Positions 54,735 to 64,000 of a stretch of 64,000 bases of DNA are shown piece after piece (position 1 is the stretch's first letter; every line of letters starts with the position of its first letter). The notes under the pieces are model-generated. The model worked only from the letters and a program-made list of their open reading frames with translations. It did no database searches and was not told the DNA's origin. A program made the position numbers and the translations under genes. Location of the stretch: contig OZ024929.1 of NCBI GenBank assembly GCA_964017235.1, forward strand, positions 111,709,793 through 111,773,792, written 5' to 3'. Source of the DNA: Sabellastarte sp. h YS-2021 (taxonomy: Eukaryota; Annelida; Polychaeta; Sabellida; Sabellidae).

Positions 54735-55145
54735 AATGACCCTCGGTCAGGTACTTTGGCGGTCAGTGGATGACCTTCAATGACGATCTGTAACCGGTAA
54801 GCCTGGATGCTGGTACTCCATCATGTACTCAACCTCCAAAGCCATTTTCAATAGTTTCCATGCAATGTAGTCAGCATTAAGTGTGAAAATATCTCCAAAT
54901 ATGCCAAAAATGACCCTTGGTCAGTACTTTGGCGGTCAGTGGATGACCTTAAATGAAGATCTGTAACCAGTAAGCCTGGATGGTAGAAGTCCATCATGTA
55001 CTCAACCTCCAAAGCCATTTTCAATAGTTTCCATGCAGTATAGTCAGCGTTAAGTGTGAAAATATCTGGAAAAAGGCAAAAACTGACCCTCGGTCAGGTA
55101 CTTTGGCGGTCAGTGGATGACCTTCAATGAAGAGCTTCAAGGTCA
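54735..55145 (+). repeat. 173-bp tandem repeat, about 2.4 units
   Basis: 'gaccctcggtcag' and 'tactttggcggtcagtgg' recur at about 54738, 54912 and 55084. Each unit also has 'tccatcatgtactcaacctc'. Confidence 0.88.
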
Positions 55146-55241
55146 AATTTCTGCATGCTTACAGAGGACATATATATGTATTATATATGCCAGCCATAGG
55201 ATGATCTAACTTTCTGTATTTGAGAACTGGGCCAAAATGTG

Positions 55242-58200
55242 AAACAAGAGGAGAGTGCCCGTGAACGGGCACTGTGTCAGCTGACTGAGTGTTTTTGATT
55301 TGTGAAGGTGATTAGAGGACAGAATAATTATCAGGAAAAGGGCTGTACAGAAATACAGTAAATGGTAACTGAACAGCAAGTTCGAAAGAAATTCCGAAGC
55401 TGACAGAAGAAAAGGATAAAAAAGTTGTGCCCTGTAAATGGTATTATGAAGGAAAATAACAAGGTAATTGTTTAAGTGTAAAAAAATAGGTTAAAACATA
55501 TTTAAAGAAATACTACAAATGCAATATCCTCGTTCGACCTTGAAGAAGGGGTCCAAGGTCAAATCTAACCACACAAATACATTCCTAGCCCATGATTTCC
55601 TATGGTTTACCATTCCAAACCTCTAGGACCAATTATAAATGAGTTATAAGCACTTTTAAGCTTGGCTGTCCTCATTTGACCTTGAAGGAGGGGTCCAAAG
55701 GTCAAATCTGACCATACCAAAAGATTCCGAGCCAATGATTTCCTATGGGATGGTTTACCATCCCAAATCTCTGTCACCAATAATAAGCGAGTTGTAGGCA
55801 CTTTCAATTTTCGCTATCCTCATTTGACCTTGAAGGAGGGTTCCAAGGTCAAATCGGACCATATCAACAGATTCACAGCCCATGATTTCCTGTCTGTTTA
55901 CCATCCCAAACCTCTGGGACCAATAATAAGCGAGTTATAAGCACTTTTAAGTTTGGCTATCCTTGTTTGACCTTGAAGGAGGGGTCATTGAAGGTCAAAT
56001 CTGACCACACCAAAAGATTCCCACCCCATGATTTCCTACAGGTTGGTTTATCATCCCAAACCTCTAGGATCAATAATAAGGGAGATATAAGCACTTTTCA
56101 TGACTGACAAAAAACACCTGTGGCGGCCATCTTGTTTCTCAAAATGAGGCCAAAAATATTCCCAGACAACATTTTATGGTTATTAATATATACTGCAAAC
56201 TTAAGAAAGCTAGCTATAATATTTTTTTTCATCAGAGCAGTAATGGTGAAATCTCTCTCTACACACTGCGGCTATCCAGTGGATACAATGATTTACTCAA
56301 CAGTGAGAACCTGAAAGTAGCTATTGCTCAGCTATGCCATGACATACAGGTCTGCAATTTCACTATGTTATAGCTGACCAAAAATTCTGTGAATAACATA
56401 TTTAACAAATTACTCTAAATGTAATAGTTTTCAAGTTACAACTGATTTACTCAACAGTGAGAACCTCAAAGGAACTATTACTCAGCTATGCAATGAGCTA
56501 CATGTCTGAAATTTTACTATGTTATAGCTAACCCAAAAGTAGGTGAACAACATATTTAAGCAAACTACTGTAAATGCAATAGTTTTCAAGCTACAACTGA
56601 TTTACTCAATAGTGAGAACCTGAAAATAGCTATTGCTCCGCTATGCCATGAGCTATAGGTCTGTAATTTCACTATGTTATAGCTGACCCAAAAGTAGGTG
56701 AACAATATATTTTAACAAAATACTCCAAATGCAATATTTTTCAAGTTATAGCTGATTTACTCAACAGTCAGTACCTGAGAATAGCTATTGCTCAGTTGTG
56801 CCATGAGCTATAGGTCTATAATTTCAATATGTTATAGCTGACCCAAAAGTAGCTGAATAACATATTTGCACAAATTTCTGTAAATGCAATAGTTTTCCAA
56901 TTATAACTGATTTACTCAACAGTGAGAACTTCAAAGTAGCTATTACTCCGCTATGAAATGAGCCACAGGTCTGAAACTTCACTATGTTATAGCTGACCCC
57001 AAAATAGGTGAATAACATATTGAAACAAAATACTCTAAATGCAATAGTTTTCAAGTTATAAGTGATTTACTCAACAGTGATAACCTAAAAGTAGCTATTA
57101 CTCAGCTATGCCATGAGCTACAGGTCTGAAATTTTACTATGTTATAGCTGGCCCAAAAGTAGCTGAATAACATATTTATACGAAATTCTCTAAATGCAAT
57201 AGTTTTTAAGTTACAAGTGATTTTACTCATGATGGAAGTTACTGAAAAGCCCAAAAGTAGCTATTACTCACTTAGCTATTGAGACAGACACCCAACTTAC
57301 TCACCATATTGTAGCTATGAAAAAAGTAGCTGAATAACATATTTTAACAAAATGCTCTAAATGCAACACTTTTCAAGTTATAAGTGATTTACTCAACAGT
57401 GATAACCTAAAAGTTGCTATTACTCAGCTATGCCATGAGCTACAGGACTGAAATTTTACTATGTTATAGCTGGCCCAAAAGTAGCTGAATAACATATTTA
57501 TACGAAATTCTCTAAATGCAATAGTTTTCAAGTTATAAGCGATTTACTCAACAGTGATAACCTAAAAGTAGCTATTACTCAGCTATGCCATGAGCTACAG
57601 GTCTGAAATTTCACTATGTTATAGCTGGCCCAAAAGTAGCTGAATAACATATTTATACGAAATTCTCTAAATGCAATAGTTTTTAAGTTACAAGTGATTT
57701 TACTCATAATGGAAGTTACTGAAAAGCCCAAAAGTAGCTATTACTCACTTAGCTATTGAGACAGACACCCAACTTACTCACCATATTGTAGCTATGAAAA
57801 AAGTAGCTGAACAACATATTTTCACAAAATGCTGTAAGTGCAACACTTTTGAAGTTATAAGTGATTTAGTGCATGATTTCATGAATTTTAATGCATTAAA
57901 AATTATTAAAAAAATTTATTAAAAAAAAAGTAAGACAGATCCAGGTCTCATACTCACACAAGAGAATCTACCTCTGGCCTAGTACATATATGCAAGATAT
58001 GAGAGAAATCCCTGCAATAGTCACTGAGAAAATTGTGATAAAAAGTTGAAATTTTCACACTTTTGGTGGGGGTACCCCCCTTGTAATGTCTCTAGCAAAC
58101 AGACGAACAGACAGATTTGCATGCCTTGAACAATTTTTCATCCTCGATAGATAAGGTATCTTTTAAAAAAACAGCATGTCTCTAGGCCTTGTAGTTTTGG

Positions 58201-58288
58201 AGAAGAAGTTGTTCACGCGGACGCGTACGCCCACGCCGCAGAGTGATGACATAATGTCAGCTGACTGACAAGTCAGCTGACATAAAAA
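55242..58288 (-). mobile_element. family A hairpin-ended satellite element (right copy, inverted)
   Basis: Reverse complement of 9792-14131: hairpin end at 55242-55273 (aaacaagaggag, then agtgcccgtgaacgggcact), 147-bp units (55530-56100), one 'gtggcggccatcttg' unit, about ten 155-bp units (56290-57860), then the non-repetitive part with 'gcggacgcgtacgcccacg' and the gtcagctgac end at 58288. It is 1.3 kb shorter than the left copy because it has fewer satellite units. Confidence 0.85.
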
Positions 58289-58512
58289 TGGCCAAAATCT
58301 GATCTTTAAGTGGCCACCAGTGACCTTGAGATAGAAGGTCAAGGTCACAAAACAATAGTGTTTGTGGCATTGCCCATATATACCCACATACCAAATTTGA
58401 AAGTTCTAACTAAAATATTTTTTAAGTTATCGCGTCCAAAAGGAAATCTCTGCGGCGGCGGCATGACCATACTGAATCCTAAGTATCCCCGACTTTCGTC
58501 CGGGGATACAAT
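58289..58512 (+). mobile_element. short hairpin-ended element E
   Basis: Abuts family A. It contains 'gtgaccttgag...aaggtcaaggtcac' and ends with the hairpin 58483-58509 (gtatccccg, loop, cggggatac). Its left boundary is inferred from the end of family A. Confidence 0.5.
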
Positions 58513-58564
58513 AATGGGTAAATGCAAGATAATTAACAACCGACAATTGTGACAAATGGTAGGT

Positions 58565-59816
58565 TAGGTGATAGAAAATAGCATTAGAGATGTACATATC
58601 CCACAGCCTAGGGAAATAGTTTGCAACACCATGAGGTATTAAAGTAGTGAAACAGTACAAAGATCAGGATACTTTCAGAGAGTGTCAGTTATATAAAGGT
58701 CCAAATAATGTTAAAGCAGAGAAAAATAGCATCAGAGATGCCCGTACCTCACAGCCTGGGAAAATAGTTTTCAATACCATGACCTATAGAAGTAGTGAAA
58801 CAGTACAAAGACCGGAATACTTTCAGTGCAGTGTCACTTGTATAAAGGTTCAAATAATGTTTAAGTAGAGAAAATAACATCTAAGAGAAAGAAAATGTGT
58901 GTAAAGATAAAGTACTAAAACAGGACAATTCAACAGCAAGAATATGAAGCTGTAAAATTTATTACTTGGAGAATAGATGTCAATGGAAATAGCATAATGA
59001 TGTAAAAGTGCATATAATAATCAGTTTTAGCAATCCATATATCCTTGTCATAAGAGAAAGAGGTCTCAAATATGGCAGCTGAACACACTTTGGCAGAGAA
59101 AAAAGGCATTACACCATGATGCACACATAGATTTACATACACCCCTAACCAATGTCCTTACCAAGTATCAACTTCCTACACCTTACAGTTTCTGAGATAT
59201 AGCCCAGACAAGATTTTATAGGTCAAGGTCACTACAGCAAGGTCAAAGGATAAATCAAGGTCAGACCATGATGTTGCACAACTACACATCCTAACCAGTG
59301 TCCCTACTAAGTATCAACTTCCTACACCTTACGGTTTCCAAGATATAGCCCAGACAAGATTGTCAAACTCAAGGTCACTAAGGCAAGGTCAAAGGTCAAA
59401 TCAAGGTCAGACCATGACATTGCACACCTACACACACCTCCTAACCAATGTCCCTACCAAGTATCAACTTCCTACACCTTACGGTTTCCAAGATATAGCC
59501 CAGTCAAGATTTTCAAACTCAAGGTCACTAAGGCAAAGGTCAAATCAAGGTCAGACCATGACATTGCACACCTACACCCCCTAACCAATGTCCCTACCAA
59601 GTATCAACTTCCTACACCTTACGGTTTCCAAGATATAGCCCAGACAAGATTTTTAAACTCAAGGTCACTAAGGAGAGGTCAAAGGTCAAATCAAGGCCTA
59701 CACCTTACGGTTCTGTGATACAGCCCAGAGAAACTTCTTCCCGCCATCCGCCCGCCCATCCGGACACCATGGGTGAAAACAATACCCCAACAGCCCTTAA
59801 GGGCTGTAGGGTAAAA
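58565..59816 (-). mobile_element. family C hairpin-ended satellite element (right copy, inverted)
   Basis: Reverse complement of 7395-8935: tail (58640-58960, partly duplicated), about four 146-bp units (59130-59700) with 'aaggtcaaaggtcaaatc', then the hairpin around 59790-59807 (acagcccttaagggctgt) within taccc/gggta. Confidence 0.8.
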
Positions 59817-59888
59817 ATGTTTAAGAGATAGAAAATGTATGCGAAGATAAAGTAATAAAACAAGACAATTCAGTAGCAAGATAACAGC
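59817..59888 (-). mobile_element. second right-hand family C copy, first fragment
   Basis: Matches 58865-58940 of the adjacent copy ('gaaaatgt...aaagataaagta', 'gacaattca'). It breaks at 59888 where the insertions begin and resumes at 63694. Confidence 0.65.
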
Positions 59889-60593
59889 ATTAAATTGCAA
59901 TTTAATAAGTAAATTAAATTTTTATAAGTTAATACCCAATGCACAATTGCTAATCCGGTCGGCGTAGACCGGCCCACCAAACGTCAGAAAAAGACGTCCT
60001 GTGTTTCCACTGGCTAGGCCGGTCCAGTACTGTGCACTCACCAAGTGGCGTGTCGTACTTCCTTCCTGTCTATACAGCGTGATGTCATAGCATCTTTTTC
60101 GTTGTCTAAACCTATTAGACCTCTAGTAAACTGATAGCAGGGTCGGTGGGACGGTCTTGTGTGTCTTAAATTAAATTTGCATTTTTATTGTGTTAATACA
60201 TCCTATCCAATGGACAATTGCTGAATAACTGAATAAGTTACTAGGGACTTGGGTGAACTCATAAACAGAACAAAATTTTTCTCCAAGCCTGGGTACAACC
60301 TTGAGGTCAGACAACCCTTAAGGCTATAGTCGGTTATAAGAGACTGATTAGCTGGTCCAAACCGACTCCCCCCCCCCCCCCCTTTGCCAAACGAAAAAGA
60401 TGCTATGACGTCACGCTGTCTAGACAGGAAGGAAATATGACACGCCACCTGGCGAGTGCACAGTACTGGACCGGCCTAAACGGTGGAAACACAGGACGTT
60501 TTTTCTGATGTTTGGCGGGCCGGTCTGCGCCGACCGGATTAGCAATTGTCCATTGGATAGGATGTATTAACACAATAAAACAGTAAACTAAAA
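59889..60593. mobile_element. non-autonomous DIRS derivative (about 700 bp)
   Basis: Carries the same inverted ends as 45945-50853 ('aatccggtcggcgtagacc' on the left, 'gccgaccggattagcaattg' on the right) and the same subterminal 'ttactagggact' text. All coding sequence is deleted. A 15-base C run lies at 60368-60382. Confidence 0.8.
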
Positions 60594-63500
60594 ACTAGAG
60601 GATCGCTCGCAAAAAAAAAGATAATGTTTTTGCATAGCAAAAACAAAGCGTCCCGAAAAGGATATAAAGGTGAGTGCTAAAGTATTAAGAAAATGCTTCG
60701 TTTCTAGCCTTATACTGTTGTGGCAACCAAAGTCAGCGCAGTCTGCTCTATCTAGCACGGTTTTCAAGATATAAGCATTTTTGTGTTTTGCAAAAAATAA
60801 AAAAATAAAAAATGTCCGCTATATTTGGCGAGACAAAAATATTTTGAAAATTGGCATGGCTACTCTGCAGAGATACCCAGCAGGTCCAAAATTTTGTTGA
60901 GTTCACTCCATATAGCACGGTTTTTGAGATATAAGCATTTTTGTGTTTTGCAAAAACTTTGAAAATTCAAAATGGCCACCATTTTTGGGGAGACAAAAAT
61001 TTTTGTCAAGACCACTGCCGTGGTGTGTATCTCCCGCCGAGCATTAAAGCAGAAGAAATAGCTTTTCCGAGATATTCACAATTTTTCATTTTCGTGTGTG
61101 AAAGGTCTTCCAAAAGTAGGTGAATGAGTTATTTGAGAAAAATTGGCTATCTGCAATACTATTAAGAGATAATTCACATTTACTCATTTCGAGTAGGTGA
61201 ATAATTATCTATGGGTCTGAAACTTCACCAAGTGAAAGCTCTCCCAAAAGTAGGTGAATGAGTTATTTGAGAAAAATTGGCTATCTGCAATACTATTAAG
61301 AGATAATTCACATTTACTCATTTCGAGTAGGTGAATAATTATCTATGGGTCTGAAACTTCACCAAGTGAAAGCTCTCCCAAAAGTAGGTGAATGAGTTAT
61401 TTGAGAAAAATTGGCTATCTGCAATACTTTTAGAGATAATTCGCATTTACTCATTTTGAGTAGGGGAGTAATTAGCTATGGGTCTGAAACTTCACCATGT
61501 GAAAGCTCTCCCAAAAGTAGGTGAATGATTAATTTGAGAAAAACTGGCTATCTGCAATACTTTTAGAGATAATTCGCATTTACTCATTTTGAGTAGGTGA
61601 GTAATTAGCTTTGGGTCTGAAACTTCACCAAGTGAAAACTCTCCCAAAAGTAGGTGAATGAGTTATTTGAGAAAAATTGGCTATCTGCAATACTTTTAGA
61701 GATAATTCGCATTTACTCATTTTGAGTAGGTGAGTAATTAGCTATGGGTCTGAAACTTCACAGAGTGAAAGCTCTCCCAAAAGTAGGTGAATGAGTTATT
61801 TGAGAAAAACTGGCTATCTGCAATACTTTTAGAGATAATTCGCATTTACTCATTTTGAGTAGGTGAGTAATTAGCTATGGGTCTGAAACTTCACAGAGTG
61901 AAAGCTCTCCCAAAAGTAGGTGAATGAGTTATTTGAGAAAAACTGGCTATCTGCAATACTTTTAGAGATAATTCGCATTTACTCATTTTGAGTAGGTGAG
62001 TAATTAGCTATGGGTCTGAAACTTCACCAAGTGAAAGCTCTCCCAAAAGTAGGTGAATGAGTTATTTGACAAAAATTGGCTATCTGCAATACTTTTAGAG
62101 ATAATTCGCATTTACTCATTTTGAGTAGGTGAGTAATTAGCTATGGGTCTGAAACTTCACCAAGTGAAAGCTCTCCCAAAAGTAGGTGAATAAGTTATTT
62201 GAGAAAAATTGGCTATCTGCAATACTTTTAGAGATAATTCGCATTTACTCATTTTGAGTAGGTGAGTAATTAGCTATGGGTCTGAAACTTCACCAAGTGA
62301 AAGCTCTCCCAAAAGTAGGTGAATAAGTTATTTGAGAAAAATTGGCTATCTGCAATACTTTTAGAGATAATTCGCATTTACTCATTTTGAGTAGGTGAGT
62401 AATTAGCTATGGGTATAAAACTTCACCAAGGGAAAGCTCTCCCAAAAGTAGGTGAATAAGTTATTTGAGAAAAATTGGCTATCTGCAATACTTTTAGAGA
62501 TAATTCGCATTTACTCATTTTGAGTAGGTGAGTAATTAGCTATGGGTCTGAAACTTCACCGAGTGAAAGCTCTCCCAAAAGTAGGTGAATGATTTATTTG
62601 ACAAAAATTGGCTATCTGCAATACTTTTAGAGATAATTCGCATTTACTCATTTTGAGTAGGTGAGTAATTAGCTATGGGTCTGAAACTTCACCAAGTGAA
62701 AGCTCTCCCAAAAGTAGGTGAATGAGTTATTTGACAAAAATTGGCTATCTGCAATACTTTTAGAGATAATTCGCATTTATTCATTTTGAGTAGGTGAGTA
62801 ATTAGCTATGGGTCTGATCAAAATGGCCGCCATTTTTGGCGAGACAAAATTTTTTTGAAAATTGGCATGGCTACTCTGCAGATATACCCTGTGGGTCAAA
62901 AATTTCGTCGAAATCGCTCTATCTAGCAGGGTTTTCGAGATATAAGCATTTTTATGTTTTGCAATTTTTGCGAAAAATTCGAAAATTCAAAATGGCCGCC
63001 ATTTTTGGCGAGACAAAATTTTTTTCAAAATTGGGATAACTACTCTGCAGAGATACCCTGCGGGTCAAAAATTTCGTCGAAATCGCTCTATCTAGCACGG
63101 TTTTTGAGATATAAGCATTTTTGTGTTTTGCAATTTTTGCGAAAATTTCGAAAATTCAAAATGGCCGCCATTTTGGGCGAGACAAAAATTTTTTGAAAAT
63201 TGGGAAAACTACTCCGCAGAGATACCCTGCGGGTCAAAAATTTCGTCGAAATCGCTCTATCTAGCACGGTTTTCGAGATATAAGCATTTTTGTGTTTTCC
63301 TTATTTGGAAAATTCGTAATGATTAATTAATCATTAATTACTCGGCCATTTCTTGACCAATCAATGCCAAAATCTAATGATTTCCAGATTTTAATAGAAT
63401 GAATGTATTTGCCAAGTTTCAGGTGAATTGATAAAATTCCTTTCAAGTTATCATCCGGACAAGCTTCCCCATCGAAAAAAGACATTTTTGGTCATGTGAC

Positions 63501-63693
63501 CTCTCTGATTGGTTGAAATGTCACTGCAGCATATTCAAAAAAATTCCCCAAGGCTACTGCCTAAACCTGCCAAATTTGAAAAGAATCCGCCTAACGGTTA
63601 CAGAGTTATAAGGAAAACAAAATGCGGAGCCGGCGGAGCCGGCGGAGCCGGAAGCTCTCCCATACACAAACAAGCGTCCCGCAAGGGACGCTT
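60594..63693 (-). mobile_element. family B hairpin-ended satellite element (right copy, inverted)
   Basis: Reverse complement of 17085-21618: ctagaggatcgctcgc end, two or so 168-bp units (60750-61010), about 13 units of 133 bp (61100-62815), about three further 168-bp units (62820-63300), non-repetitive part, the GC-rich minisatellite (63625-63655) and the hairpin 63672-63693. Immediately abuts the DIRS derivative. Confidence 0.88.
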
Positions 63694-64000
63694 AATAATG
63701 ACGCTGTAAAATTTATTAACTGGAGAATAGATGTCAATAGAAATAGCACAATTATTTACAAGTACATATAATAATCAGTTGCAGCAATCCATATATATTT
63801 GTCATAAGAGAAACATGTCTCAAGTATGGCAGGTGAACACACTTTGGCAGAGCCAAAGCTAAGGTCACACCATGATGCACACCTACACCCCTTAACTAAT
63901 GTCTCTATTAAGTGTCAACCTTCTACACCTTACAGAATTCAAGAGACCGGACAAGATTTGAAAACTCATGGTCAATACTTTAAGGTCAAATCAAGATCAC
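63694..64000 (-). mobile_element. second right-hand family C copy, continuation to the window edge
   Basis: Resumes the copy broken at 59888: 'gctgtaaaatttatta', 'ggagaatagatgtcaat' and 'gaacacactttggcagag' match 58940-59105, followed by the start of 146-bp units. Runs off the window. Confidence 0.75.

Overview
This is an animal nuclear genome window: AT-rich, with split genes, GT-AG introns, SINE, DIRS and Ty3-type retroelements and many satellite-bearing elements. The repeat landscape and a Steamer-like LTR retrotransposon point to a mollusc, most likely a marine bivalve. That is inference; no species-diagnostic gene is visible.

The only host gene I can support is on the + strand, about 319-41048. 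It is the 3' two thirds of an M13-family zinc metallopeptidase (neprilysin / endothelin-converting-enzyme type). I read 15 successive exon positions, all with consistent phases, ending in the family's C-terminal CxVW and a TGA at 41046-41048. The N-terminal exons (cytoplasmic tail, membrane anchor, start of ectodomain) lie left of the window. The main observation is that two exon positions are duplicated as apparent mutually exclusive cassettes. Position 3 has two versions (3930-4029 and 9587-9680). The position carrying the zinc-binding HExxH has three versions (31174-31241, 33016-33083, 34663-34730), all exactly 68 bp, all in the same phase and all with an intact active site. Double inclusion or skipping shifts frame and meets stops, so one of each must be chosen: 2 x 3 = 6 possible proteins.

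The introns are full of mobile DNA. Intron 3 holds a TIR element (5976-7023) and satellite family C (7395-8935). The next intron holds family A (9792-14131), and the one after it family B (17085-21618). Intron H-I holds a MITE (24222-24716) and a 4.7 kb Ty3-type LTR retrotransposon (25085-29793) with identical LTRs and a 5-bp target duplication, but with a frameshift and a nonsense codon in pol. SINEs, foldback elements and hairpin-ended elements are scattered through the 3' introns.

Downstream of the gene (41.05-64 kb) I see no host gene. There are MITE relics, a decayed DIRS-type tyrosine-recombinase retrotransposon (45945-50853, minus strand), long satellite arrays (51.8-55.1 kb), and inverted copies of families A, C and B (55242-63693), partly nested in each other. 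Families A, B, C and a fourth (E) each carry a short perfect hairpin at one end. Four of the satellite arrays have monomers of 133-168 bp, and several families share a recurring motif order, described in the findings.
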